In this document: positions 10,642 to 24,063 of the stretch, one piece after another
Position numbering within the stretch: position 1 is the first letter of the stretch
How the letters are laid out: every line of letters starts with the position of its first letter
Source: Diploscapter coronatus
Taxonomy: Eukaryota > Nematoda > Chromadorea > Rhabditida > Rhabditidae
Direction of reading: 5' to 3'
Assembly (NCBI GenBank): GCA_964036155.1
Contig: OZ038423.1
Span: forward strand, 27,543,249-27,607,248
DNA: 64,000 nt
Position numbers and translations under genes: made by a program
Notes under the pieces: model-generated
The model's input: only the letters and a program-made list of their open reading frames with translations
What the model was told of the DNA's origin: nothing
The model's database searches: none

Positions 10642-13600
10642 ATGCAGCGGTGGGTGCGAGTGAGCGCTGCCGTCCAAAACCTCGAACAAGATCAGGTCGC
10701 CGGTGTCAACTCGGAAAATGACGGACAGTTAGTGAATTTTAAGACAAATTTGAAGTTGGATCAACCGTGTCTTGCAATGAGTGAAGATTTTCCTGAACAG
10801 ACTTGCAACTTTTTCTAAAAACTGTCAACCATAACTGCACCGCGTTACTATTGAGTTTTGACAATCGAAACCGCGGTTGCGGCTATTTATTTGCAAGTCG
10901 GTTCTTGGAATTTGACACGACTTTTTGAAACTTATATTTTTCAAGTTTTCTAAAGTCAAATTATTTTTTTGAAGAAGAAGATTTTACTCTTTTCACAAAA
11001 TCAGTCCAATCTAGAGAATAAAAAGAGTTTAAAATTTAACGGTATCTTTCTTCAGACCTAGAAAAATTTCAGATTCTTCGTCACGACACTCGATGGTCGC
11101 CAAGCGCAGCTTCCAGTGATTTTGGCGTTACCGATTTCTGATCCGACCAGGTTCGGCATTTTTCTGTAATTTAAGGAAAAAAATATTGTTCTGGTCAGAT
11201 GAAGGGAAGTTTTGTATGTTGAAAAATATGGAGAAAGGGTGAAGAGGCAGAAAAATTGCGTACCACTATTTTCATTGTCCCCACTGGGCTCTTTCTCAAC
11301 GCTTTAGCCTCTCCCTCTTTGTGTCGCATAGTCATGACGCGCACTTCTCGTGAGGCGCTTTTTAACCCACGAACTGTCACTTCATTTGACCGATGCAACG
11401 GTTTTAGGGAACCAGGCGAATTTCTATACTGTTCCGTGTCCCCGTACCAACCGCGTGGCGATGGGGAACTCGCTTTCGGAGCCAACACTTTGTTTAGTAA
11501 GGAGAAAAATACAATTAAAAATATCTTTATTGGACTTATCTATTATTATTGGAAAAAGGCTTTATTCGGGAAAAAAAGATAAACAAAATATTTGAGTCGC
11601 GAAACGCACATCCGATCCACTCTGGCTGACGGGAGTCGCGGTGACGGACACGGGAAACCGCATGGGCAGCCCTGGGAAAATCCCCATGAATTCGGTGATT
11701 CAAGTAGGTTGCAAAAAAATTTTGGACGAAAAATAACGCCATTAGTTTGATCTTGATTCGATTCAGTTTTTGAAATCTCGAAAAAAATAAAATATGAATT
11801 AACATAAATTAGTAAATGAAAAATGAAGCTTCTTGTTTGATCTCGCCTCCAATCTCAGATATCGATTGAAATTTTTGAAAAAATCCTACTCAGAATGAAA
11901 GAAATCGAAATGACTAATCCTGATTTGGAATTTTCAGCTTCAACTCCCCACGGACCAGGCAGCCCCAGTCACTACTCCAAGAGTCGCCCAGCCTCAACAA
12001 ACAGTCTCCCAGTCGCTCGTCCCCCAAACCCAAATCACCCCGTCTTTTACTTCGGACTTTTCTCAAGTACATCTTCTGACTTTTATAGAACAAGTTCCTA
12101 GTCATTCTGCGGATTTATTATTCATTTCGAAGCGAGTTTTTGGCAAACGCTGAAACATTCCTAGATTATTTTACTCAGCTCCCTTTCAACGGGCCAGACG
12201 TTGGGCCGCTTTCCACCGCAAATATCCCTTATGCGGTGAATTATTCCAGTCAGCTTTGCAATTGTTATCCCTAATAATGGAACGAGAGATGATGATAGAA
12301 TTTTCGCGGTAGAAAAACGTCCCAAGTCTGCAACGGACTCGTTTTGGAATATCCTTTTTCTACTTCAAAATTTTAGAAACATGTGTTGAAATTTTGTTAT
12401 GACTGCATCGGATCTATTAATTTTTGAATTCGAATCTTCCTCTTTGAACTTCTTGAAGCATAATGAAATTTTCAGCTGAAACTCCGCGACACCAGCCCCT
12501 ACGCGAGGGCGATCTACGCGTTCAAGTGAGTTCATTAGGCCAATTTCCCTAACTAACGAATTAATTGAGATAATAATTACCCCAATTAAGAGGCGAATAC
12601 GAAAACGAGCTGTCGTTCGAAGCGGACGAGATCATCTCCTTGACTAGAAGAGTGGACGCAGAGTGGATGGAGGGCGCCATTGGGGAGAGGAAAGGCATCT
12701 TCCCGCTGTCCTATGTTCAGGTAATTGGGGATAATTGGTGCATTAGCAGGTTGATTAGGTAATTAAACAAATTAATTTACCATGTCGGAGCTTATTAATG
12801 TTGTATATCCTGAATAGAGCCATAGGATTTGAAATTCGTTGAAACATATTCGATATTCAGATCATCGTCGATCTTTCTGACGACGCTGCAACAACGGCGA
12901 AGAGACATAGCCGAAATGAGGAGGATGGAATCGGGTTCGATCTTTTATCTTTTAAAAATCCCGAGGATAAATATTTTTTGAAAAAGGACTTTTTCTGAAA
13001 ATCAATTTTCAGGTATGCGATTGTGAAGCACGATTTCCAGGGCCGTCTTTCTGATGAACTCTCCATGAATGCAGGAGACAGTGTCAGAGTTCTCAAAATG
13101 GTAAGGAAAATCGGATAGGTTTCGGGTTTCTGAGGAGTTGGAGGCGATTTTTACCACAAAAGGTGTAATTGGTACCAAAGCTGTAAGGACTTTCTCGTAA
13201 ATTTTGATACTGTCAATGGCCGATTACTTGAGACACGATAAAAGAGAAGAACATTTTGATGCATAAAAATGATGGCGTTGTCTTCAAACGAATGGACGAC
13301 GTTTCATCGATTCACGAAATGACTTGGACGACTATTTGATATTACGCAATGCTGCACACTTTGTATATTCGAATTGTGCATAGTTTGTTTAGTCTCAAGT
13401 AATCGGCCTTTGACAACACAGGTCGTCTCCTACCCATTTTAGGAGGGATAATGAGAAAATCGAGGTTTAGATCGAGTCTTTGTATTTGATAAAAAATAAT
13501 GATCGAGGATACTATTTTGAAAATATCTCAAGATTTTTGAAAAGGGAAATTACCTAATTCGATTTGCAAAAATGATTTTGTTTCAATTAAAAGCTAGAAA

Positions 13601-16600
13601 AAGAGCAACAACAAAAAATGAATGTTTCATTTCAAGGTTTCTGATAAGAAAAAAGCATAAAAGTTTGCAAAATGATGGTGGTCCCTTGCATTATTTCGTA
13701 AAATGATTATTTGCGCAACTTGAGGTTAACACGGATTGGGTGATGTGTCGCGATCCGGATACGGAGAGGAAAGGCATCGTCCCTGTCGGGTTCCTCGATC
13801 TGTACATCGACGATGATGAGGATGAGCCGAGAGAGCAAAATACTACCGGCACTAGTAGTCAAGAGGTAAGATATCGGCGATTTGGAATTTTTGCCAAAAA
13901 AGGCTTGAAAAGTTGACAAATTTTGGAAGCAGAAGAGTGAATAAAAAGTAGCTAATTCAAGAAACCCGAATTTTTAATTTAACAACAAAACTTTCAGATG
14001 CCAGGCTACTACACTCAGGATTCGTTCACGCGGCAGACTTCCACCTGGAAACCAAATTTCAATTCGGAAGAGCCAGAAGTCGTCGCGGCTTTCGATAAAA
14101 GTAAAATTTGCGAAAGATACAATTGAAAAATGAAAAAAGTAAACATTTCAGCCCCCGCTCAACTCGGCGCGTCCTGGGCCACATTTGACGACTGGATTAC
14201 GCCTAGCGACAAGAAAAACCAGGCCCCACCCGCAAGGCCACCCCCTCCTAAGGTTTTTTTTTAAATTAAAAAAATAAAATTTCGAAATATAAACAAAAAA
14301 ATAACTGAATAAAATATTTGCAGACCAATTTCCAGTCGCCAGATGAAGTTGTATCGGTCGTGGAGATGTTCGGTTTGAGGGAAAGACAGGTACTTTTCGA
14401 ATTTGCCGTAATCGAAAACAGAAGAAGACCTCTTTTTAAAAAAACTCGAATAGAAGATTCGATATGAAAAATGCGATTTGTTCAGTCCCAAGCCCCGCCC
14501 AGACCCCTGGCCCCATCGATTTTCCCATCGGCCTCATCGTCGGACTTGAGCAACCCTCAGAAGCAGATGGAGAAGAGGCAGAAGGTTCGTGAACTTCCGA
14601 AAATATGACGACTAAAATCTCCAGCTATTGGAATCGGGAATGGATCGTTCATTCTAAACGATTAGATAAAAGCTTTTTGAAACATAGCTTGGAGAATTTT
14701 AAAATGTGCTCGAAACGAATCACTACTAATCGACTAGTCTTTTTCTCTCGAAAATCGGATTAATTTTCTTGAGACATAGGGAAAATAGCAAAAATAACAT
14801 AATGCAAATTTTAGGTTATGGAAGACCTGATCAACACGGAGCTGCAATTCATCTCGGACATGAATATGTACACGGATGTGGTGAACACGTCATCGAGGCT
14901 GAACGAGAAACAGAGGGTCTGTCTCGCGAACGGATGTCCCCAGATTGTGCAGCTAGCCGGGACTCTAGTCAATATGCTAATTACGGAACAGAGTAAGGGG
15001 GACGCATAAATCTTGGGCTTAGTTCTAGGATTATAGAATAGGTTTCAAGATTTCTCAAATATTTTTTTTTGGAATGAAATGACAATGATCAGTGTGCGCA
15101 ATACAGAACCAAACAAGTGTCCAAAATATGTTTTAACTTTTCAAGTGGATTATGAAAAAGTTAGGCCTTCTATTGCATACATTCTACCTATACAAATCTG
15201 TCTTTGAATAAAAATGAAAAATTTCATGTTTCAAGGATAACGAAATAAATCTCGTCGAAACAAATCAACCCAATAACAGTTCGGGAAATTATGGAATAGT
15301 TCAACAACAAATATGTTTCAAAAATCACAAACTCTTTTGAGTTTTTAATCTCAGACTAGTGCCTTTTTAAATTATTTGAATCAATTCCTGATTTTCAGCG
15401 AAAGATCCCGAGCAGCAGAGCATCGGCGCGGTGTTCATCGAGTTGCGCAAACCGTTCGCTCAGACCTACGGTTATTATTTCCGCAACATCGACCAGATCA
15501 ACATTCTCATTCAGCAAGCGGTAAGATCCTGGAACTTTTTTAATAAAATATTTTGAAAATTGTTAAGAATGTTTCTGGAAACTTTAATAAAATTTGAAAG
15601 TTTCTAGAAAGAATCCGGAGCAAGCCAACATCTAATGAGATAATGAACATCTTTTCAGTATTTTTTGAAACTTATGAGATTGAAAATTGTGAATGAGAAA
15701 GATGTATATATTTTTGCAGAGGATAAAAATGAAAAAATTCAGAAAACCGATAACCAACTCCAATCTGCTCTCGATGAATTGGTCTTGAAAATGCGCGAGG
15801 GAGGTGGCGGGGTGATGGACCACGCAGCTGCGGTGAGCCGACCCGTGCAGAGATGTCTAAAGTACCCTCTGTTTCTGAGCGAGTTCTCTAAGGTAACCAA
15901 GTAGACAATTGGGGTAATTAAGTGAATGAATAGTTCATAATTTAGTCCAAAATAACTAGATTTCTTTTTTTGTTGATAATTAGAGCCAATTAGGGTAACT
16001 ATCTCTTTAGTTAATTGGCTAATTATCTCCCTTTCAGTGTACCCCAGTGACTCACCCGGATCATCCGAAACTCCTCGAGGCCCTGAAACAGATGTCAAAT
16101 CTGGGCGAGAAAATGAATGAAAGCAAGAGGAGGAAGGAATTGGGTAATTTTTAGTTCTTGAAACAAATTAAGATTAAAATAAAATAAAGCCTGAGAGTGT
16201 ATAAAACTAGATGGTTTCAGTCCGAAAATACGCGGAAGACCAAACCTCATCCACGTGGGGCGAAAGACTTTCCAAATTGAACCTCCACACGCTTTTCAAA
16301 AAGACTAACCGATTCAAGTACAGGATGGGCTCTTCGCTGGGAGTCGTCAAATTGGTAGGTTCTAAAATTGGAAGGAGGAAATTGTTAAAGATGTTTTTGA
16401 TACTTGAGTATGTATCTTTCCATTAAGCAAAATTTTCAAATAAGTTCCATCGAGGTTGACAAGAATTTCGAATCTTGCAGCAAATTTGATCTTCGCTTTT
16501 CCGGTGTTGACAACAATTACTTTTAAACTAGTTAAAAGTGAATGACACTGAATGCCTCGAAAAAGTGCGCTCCAATTTTAAACCAATTCATCCCTGACTA

Positions 16601-19600
16601 ATCTGAATAAAATGAAAGTAGGGAAATTGTATAGGTTTGTAGACGTCTAGAGGGATTAATATCTATCTGTCTGGACGATTATAATACCTACACAAGCTTT
16701 CTGACATCTGCTACAGCATTACATCATGATAATGAAATAGTAAGGAAAAGCTTACACAAATTGAAAATGGAGCGTACCCTTTTAAAGTTTAGCTATTCTG
16801 AAACATTCACTCGGATTTGTAGATCTAATTCTCTTCTAAATATCTGTATAATTTAACTGGCTTTAGCCTCATTTAACAGATTAAGCAGGGGCGAATTAGA
16901 CTAGGATTAGCATTGAAACGCACTTTGATTTACTGCATGTTTTAGAGGCATTCACGATAGACATTATTTATTCGGAACTTCGATTCTACTTCTTTGATCC
17001 CTTTTCATATAGTCGAAAAAATAAAATAAAATTTTGCAGACCCGTGATCCGGTGTTCGACAATTTGGTGGACGAATTGGACGAAATCGAGAAGAGACTGG
17101 TCCGCTTCAACTACATGCTCGTCATCTACAGGTCATTAGAAACAGTTTTCAGACAAAAAGTAAAAATTGAAAACATGATTCTCTAAATTTTGACTACTCA
17201 TATTTCTCATCGGACCTTCTAATGATTATGATTTTCAGAAAGAAGATGTTCCACGAGACCAGGATTCACCTCCACAAGAAGGTCGTCGAACCGAGTAAGT
17301 TTCAGAAAGAATTCAAAAGGAATAATAACTTTGAAAAGATAATTACATAATCTCTTGCATTTTCGATATAAAATTTTCTCTGAATCAGAAACTTTCATAG
17401 TTGAACATTTTGAACAAATCAATCAGCTTTTTACTACTTGATAAAAATAATAACTTTCATTTATTGAAATGCGTTTCTAAGTTTCAAGAGATCTGGTTAC
17501 TGATGGCTATCAATATTGGGTCGCTTCGTTGTATTGAAAAATCAAAATATTAGGATTTTAGGAAAGAAAATCGTCTCGAGTACGGATGCCGAGCACCAAC
17601 TCTACGTATTCCATGAAGCTGTACGGGAGTTCGCCAACGATATTAATAAAAAGTACGGGTTATAAAAGTACTTTAAAATATCAGCAAAAATCCTGTTCTA
17701 TTCATTTTTTGCTCGTTAGCAAAGAAATACGGGTTTTTCTAATTTTGTTCAACAAGACTATCTTAGAGTACGAGATGAAATAGTGAAGGCGCTTCATACG
17801 ATTCCAAAGAAACTCATCAGGAAAAGGAACGACAAGCAAGTAGACTACGAGCATGCGAAGGCCAAGGATAAGAGTAGCTCGATGGTAAGACTGGCAGAAA
17901 ATCTCTAGTCTAATGACAAAAGATGAGGAGAATACTGGATGAGATATAAAAGTTTGCAAATTTCGTTACATGTGTAAGATAGTGGTAGAAAGCAGGTTGA
18001 AACTTAAAAAAGAAATGAATTTCAGAGCAGCGACGTCCGGGAGAAGTTCCAAGAGTTCAACGCCCTGAACACTCAAGTCCGGCTGGCACTGCCGAAGTCA
18101 ATTCAGCATTTGAATACGGTAATTTTTTAAATTGATTTTTGGAGAATTATTATGATTCGTTTCTAAGAGGAAATATGCATTTTTCTTCAAAATGATTGAT
18201 TTATCGATTTTTCAGGTTCTCCAAGAAGCAATGAAAACCGTGCAGGCAGAGGACACGACACTAATGACCAAACTCAGGCAACTCTTCGATGAGCAGAAGA
18301 GCAAAGGGGCTGATCCTACTGTAGGTTTTGCTCTTTAAAAAATTTCGGCGGTTTAAATTCTATTTGCTGCCTGTTTGCTTGACGAATCGCTTATTCTTAC
18401 AATTATCATTTTTACGAGATTTTTTGAGACTTAGAAAAATATCGCACGAAAGAAGTCGTAAACTCATTTGATTAAAAAATTTCATTTTTATGCATCATTT
18501 TTTGAAAACATCATTTTGGTAGAAAAGCGCTGTATCATTTTATTTAAAATTTTCTAGTGGTAACAGCACCTGAATCATACAGTTTTCAGTCGAACCGCAT
18601 CATCCTCCCCAACACGCCCTGCTTCGTGGACTATTTCGATCCAGATCGGCTCAAACCCCTAACTCGAATCGCCAATAAGGCTGCCCAGAAACAAAGAACC
18701 AAAGTTCCGACAGGTACGGTACTTTTATTCATTCTTCTTCGTTTAAAGTAAATTCTAGATAAAAAATTCTTATATTTGGAATTATAAATGAAAATGAAAA
18801 TCATTTCGAGTTTTTTTTTCAGAAGGCAAAACGAACGGGGAAAAGACGCCAGCGGCGATCACTTTCACGGACACCACGAATACTGTAACTTCGGGATCGG
18901 CAACTCTGCCGAAATCGGTGAAGAAGAAAGGTGAGATTTTTGAAAACTTTGCAGATTTTTGGAGGACGAAGGAAAATTTCATGAATTGATTGGAAGGTGT
19001 CACCTACAAAACTTATGAGACGTTTCAAATTTTCTAAGGTTTAATTTCGATTTTCACGGGTTGATCAGACCGACTTTGGTCGATAATTATTCAAAAACAT
19101 TTGAAAATTGAAAAATAACCTCCAATTTTCAGACTGGAGACCCGGCGAGGATTGGTCGAAACCGATCGATCTCGTACCATCCGTTTCCGTTGCAACGCCC
19201 ACTCTCACACAAAGTAAATCGAGAAAATGCCTGAATGCCTCATTTCTAAACATTACAAATTCAGGCTCCGCCCCGATCAGTACTGAAAAGGAGAACAAAT
19301 TCCGGGCACAGACCGCTGAAGAACGGCTGAATCTCATAGCTAAGGCTAAGGCGAAGTCAGTTTAAAGCTCTTAAAATTAGTCCTTTCCGAAAAAATCATG
19401 AAAATACGACTTTTTGGCAAAAATACTGAAATTTCAGAAACCGCACCGCCGACTTGTTTTCGGTGATGGTCAGCTATCCGCTGGGAGACACTCAATTGCG
19501 AGAGGCCAAGGCGAATGGCACGGTAATTAAGTCTTATTAATTAGGGTAATTTAATGAGATAAATGGGGCAATTAAATAAGTTATTAGAATAATTAGCTCG

Positions 19601-22600
19601 ACAATTAAGATGGGTAATTTTAGCGATTAATTATCCAATTTGCAGTCACTCATAGTCAACAAGGACGACGTTGTTTTGGCTGTGAATCGGGGATTCAAAT
19701 TGTGGCTCTGCTATAACGGGTAACTTGAGTTTGAAGGAAGTTGACGGAGCGTATTTTAATGCGAATATTTGCAGGTATTACAATGCGATGATACCTGCAG
19801 CGTTGCTGAAGCCTTTTAGTATCGACCAAGCCATGAGCATGGAAAGTTGTGAGTTATAAAAGTTTGAAAAGTTGGTTCTAAAAATTTGAAGAAAAGGCTC
19901 ATTTTTGGAAAAGTGATTCGTTCATGATATATCTTCAAAAAAATTAAATTTCTGGGAAATTCAATGAATATGCTTCAGGGTTTTTACAAGTGAAACTTAT
20001 TTTCTGGTAAAAGTAATTAGAGTAATTTGTTCGTAACTTGTTTTGAAGAATTCAAAATATCCTGGAATTTTGAACTTATGCTTCAAGAAATGGAAAATTT
20101 TCTAGCTCAATAAACGGAGATTACAGTAAAGTTCAAGAAAATAATCGATAAAGTTCAAATCTAACGCGATTTTTCTAGCGAACGGTTTCACCTACCGAAC
20201 GGCGGACATCTCGCAGCAGAAGGCTAATGGCTCAGGACAGGTCAAAATGCCTCAACAACTGCCCAACCCCAACCAGGGACAGCTGGCTGGAAATCGACCC
20301 CATAGCGTTCCGCCTAAGTCACAGAATTTGATAGGTTAGAAAAAACAACTTTTTCAATAAAATAAGCACTGTTTCGAAAGATTTCGTAAAAAAAATGAAA
20401 AAAGTTGCACTAAAATGATTTTAGAAAAAAGATTAACAACGAGGATTTGAAGATTTGTTTCAGACCTGGAAGACATCTTCGGCGCGTCGTCAGGCTCGAT
20501 TCCACCACTTCAACCTCAACCCACGACGGGCAATCTTTCTGGAATTTCTATGGCTCCAACCGCCAGATCAACGGCGTCATCGTCGAGTTCCGGGCAGCAA
20601 AATCAGTCTCAGGCTGGTTTCGGAGCGCCTCTGAAATCTCCAGAAGACGATCTGTTCTCGGGAGTCAAACACATTGATTGGGGTAGGTTTCAAACATTTG
20701 GAAAATGAGTTGAACTTTATCAATTTTAACATATATAGTAGAGGTAATAGACCATTCATTGCAGATTCGAATAAAAATAACCTTAAAAATGATTGGGACA
20801 TATTTCAGAAATTTTTAAGAAATGAAATTTCCTAAAGTCTCGATAGGTTCGGCATTACAGAATTAAAATAATTTTTAAAAATACAAGTTTAGGAGGCAGC
20901 AGCTCATCGAGTTCGAATCAGCCCACCCAACAGCCGCCCTCGACGATGCTCTCGCCTCCAGACTCCTCGGCCTACCGACCCCCATCTCTGCCGAATCTGA
21001 GTCAGACTTCGGAATTCCGTACTCCAACTCAGAAACAACAACCAATGCCCTCGCCTGCCTTCCCCGTCACTTTTGACGAGTCGCCTGGTTAGTTTTTGGG
21101 AAAGTGGAAATTTTTGACGATCTTTAAATTTGTATAAGCTTCATAATTTTGAAAAAAAACGTGTTAAATGCACAATAAGACTGTCAAAGTTCAGGCATTT
21201 ATAAAGAGATTGAAAATGAAAATATTTTGAGATAGGTTTCAAAATTTCGTAGGTTTGGAGATTTACATCGAAATTTCGACCGAATCGTTTATATAGTTCA
21301 TAATTGAAAAAGTGACGGTATTCAATTTTTAACTGAGGCTCGATTTTCAGAATGCCCTAACACTTCTCAACAATCAGCGTCTTCAGCGTGGTCGCCCCAA
21401 CCGAGCAGCGTAGTCAAGAGGTAATAACCGACTTATTCCTGCCAGAACGGATGATTTTTTCCAATAATGAGACATTCAGATCCGACTCGCCTCAGCCGCT
21501 GATCCCAACCCGTCCAGAGCCCGTCGTCAAACAGCCCACTGGAATCTATCCCAATCTGAATGCTGCTCAAAATGGTAAGATAGAATTTGAGAAAAAATTT
21601 TATTTATCTACTCTTGAAAGTCATTGAGATTACTTTTGAAAACGTTGAAAATGGTCTAAAAATGTTTGAAACTTATCTAAAGTTTTTGAAAAATCAATTA
21701 GAAAACTTATCTCCACTGTCTGATGAGAGTAATGAGTACCAAAATTATTATGGAACTTTAATTCTTTGAAAACTTATTAAAATTTTTCTAATTTCCAAAT
21801 TTCAGTTGCAACGCCGTCAATCTACCCGAATCCAGCCCTGGTTTCCAAAAATGGCCAACCTCCTCGGTACGATGCGCCACCGACGAGCTCAGTTTATGAC
21901 TCGGTAAATATTTGATTTTTTTTTGTCAAGTTTTGAAAATTTAATTTGCAGCCCCCTTCCTACGACATTCCACCCTCTGGAGAGTACTTGCCGTATCAAT
22001 CCGTTTTGAGCGGTGTTAAACAGGTCATTTTTCAAAAGCCAGTATTTTATTTAAAAGCCTATTTCCATTAAAAAATGACCAAAATTGCAATGTTTTATTC
22101 TAATTTAGAAGGGAAGTATTGATTTCTCAGAACTTAGAGCATTTTTCAGGCAGCTCCGGCGACCTACGACACTCCCCCGTCGGATTCCTACTACGCGGTT
22201 CCGCCCGGATCCGGCCAGCAATACGATGTGCCCCCTGCGGATCAAGCCGGAGTGCCTCCGATCAGACCTTTGGTAGGGAAAAATTGATTTCAGGATTTTG
22301 AGAAGTTGACCAATTTTTAAAAGGAAACGAGAATAATTTTGGGCCCTTTGGAAAATTAGTCAATTCCTGGAAAAATCTTGATAAAGTGAAAAGTATTATT
22401 TTCAGCTGGGCCGAGTCGTGACGGAGTACGATTTCTCGCAACAGGGCACCAACCAATTGACCATCAAAGAGGGAGAGGTGAGCTGAGAAAATTTAGACAT
22501 TTTATTCGTAAGCGATCCGTAACACTAATAATTGATCAAATTACAAAAGTTTTCTTTAAATTCTTTGAAACATAACTAAATTTTAGAAACTTTTACAGTT

Positions 22601-22882
22601 ACTCGTTTACTAATTGATCAGTTCGATTATTCCTTCGAATAAGATTGATCTGTTTTCGAGAGAAATGTATTTTTAAACTTTCGTATAAACTCTTGCAAAG
22701 AGACGCCGTACTAAAACAACTGAAATTCTTTATTTTTATTTTTCTGAAACTTACAAAAAAAATTGTAGATTCTCGGTTTACTGCAGCGCCACGACGACGA
22801 CGGCAACCCGGAGTGGATTCTGGTGCAGAAATCGACGGGCGCCGCTGGGTATGTTCCGACTGCTTACTGCAGACCCATCTGA
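10642..22882 (+). CDS. DNMBP: DNMBP/Tuba-type scaffold: SH3 repeats, DH (RhoGEF), BAR, C-terminal SH3s
   Basis: 42 exons, 1478 residues. In this family the DH domain activates Cdc42, the BAR domain binds curved membrane, N-terminal SH3s bind dynamin and the last SH3 binds N-WASP/Ena-type actin regulators. Domains: SH3 about 60-118 (YQPRGDGELAFGANTLF...PMNSVI), SH3 171-228 (ARAIYAFKGEYENELSFEAD), SH3 248-305 (AIVKHDFQGRLSDELSM), DH 448-677 (VMEDLINTELQFISDMNMY; SRPVQRCLKYPLFLSEFSK), BAR about 678-862, SH3-like 998-1074, a Ser/Pro/Gln-rich linker, final SH3 1418-1478. The first 55 residues may be a worn fourth SH3. Exons: 10642-10727,11073-11150,11408-11496,11597-11703,11938-12066,12476-12525,12591-12720,12861-12934,13013-13100,13725-13865,13998-14100,14152-14252,14324-14389,14486-14584,14815-14992,15399-15520,15743-15892,16038-16143,16221-16354,17040-17131,17239-17294,17562-17652,17767-17884,18026-18118,18216-18320,18590-18713,18823-18930,19133-19213,19265-19355,19438-19522,19646-19719,19775-19848,20179-20334,20464-20682,20893-21087,21351-21420,21480-21574,21806-21903,21952-22023,22150-22272,22406-22477,22769-22882. 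The start is the least certain part. Confidence 0.9.
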
Positions 22883-24063
22883 TGAATGATAATGATAATC
22901 GACCGCCACTCAAATGGTAGCATACAATCGACGCCCCAAATCCGATCAATACGGTCTCAATGATGATACCTTTCGGTGGGAAGGTAACCATTTTTTACCA
23001 TTTTACCACTTCTTCGTATTTTATCTATTTCCCCAAATTGATATTGATCCAGTGATATATGATAAGCTTGAAGATTAGGAATTTGAATTTTCTGAGCTCA
23101 CATTTGAAAATTGATTTTACATACGCATTAATATTGGCCATATTTGACTATTGTCACGCTACAAGACCCCTAAATTGCTTTGACTTCATGCATAATTTAA
23201 AACTCTTAACTCTAAATATCAGTTTCAAATTTTCTCATTTTGCCGAGATACTTATCATTTTTGAACGTTTGAAGATTGACAACTCTGCTCATAATTTTAT
23301 AATTAGGTCTGTTCAAAAACTTTAATAGTCTTGCCCCCAAATCTAAAATCTATCCTTTTTTCTTCAAAAGCGGTTTTTCGTTTTTTTCTAATTCTACTCG
23401 ACCTAAGTGCTATTTCATAAGACGTGCCCTGGTATAAGCTTAGAATTAGTCAAGTTTTATAATTTCGTCCAAAATTGAAGCCGATTAATTTATCAATTTT
23501 ATCGTTTTGCCGATTTTGTGATAGCCTTGAACATAGATGACTGAAAGCGAAATATTTGTATGTAGGAAAACTGGTATACTTATTCTCTCCAAATTTCTAA
23601 ATTTTATATGCAAATTTTAAGTGAATAAAATTATTTTGTAAATATTTTATTTAAATTACCTGAACTTATAAGTATAAATAATAAATTTTAAAAGTATATT
23701 GAGATCTTCGTAAAATTTAGTAAAAATAAGGCATTGATGGTAAAATAAGTGGGTAGAAAATAATGTTTGTGTAGCTCAAATTTTCCGTAATTTCAGAAAA
23801 ATTACGGGGTTTACCCGGTTATAATTTGAGTTAAAAATCCGATATAATAAGTGATGACTTGATCACAGAAAATAGAAAGTGAAATTTTAAATGATTTGAA
23901 AGTACGAATGCTTGAAAGACTAGTGTAATTTCGAAATAGCTCGAGGTTTTTGGGCTGAATATTAAGGAAGGAAAAAGTCAGTTTAGGTAAAAGTAAAAAA
24001 TTGGCAAGAGACTCAAAATCTTGTTTTAAAAATTCTAAAATGGAAAATCAAAGGAAAAAAAAA
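22883..24063. other. 3' flanks of two convergent genes
   Basis: About 1.2 kb between the stop codons of the DNMBP-like gene (plus) and rig-4 (minus). It is AT-rich; an AATAAA at 23623-23628 and TTTATT near 23648 are candidate poly(A) signals for the two genes. No further exon is supported. Confidence 0.5.
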
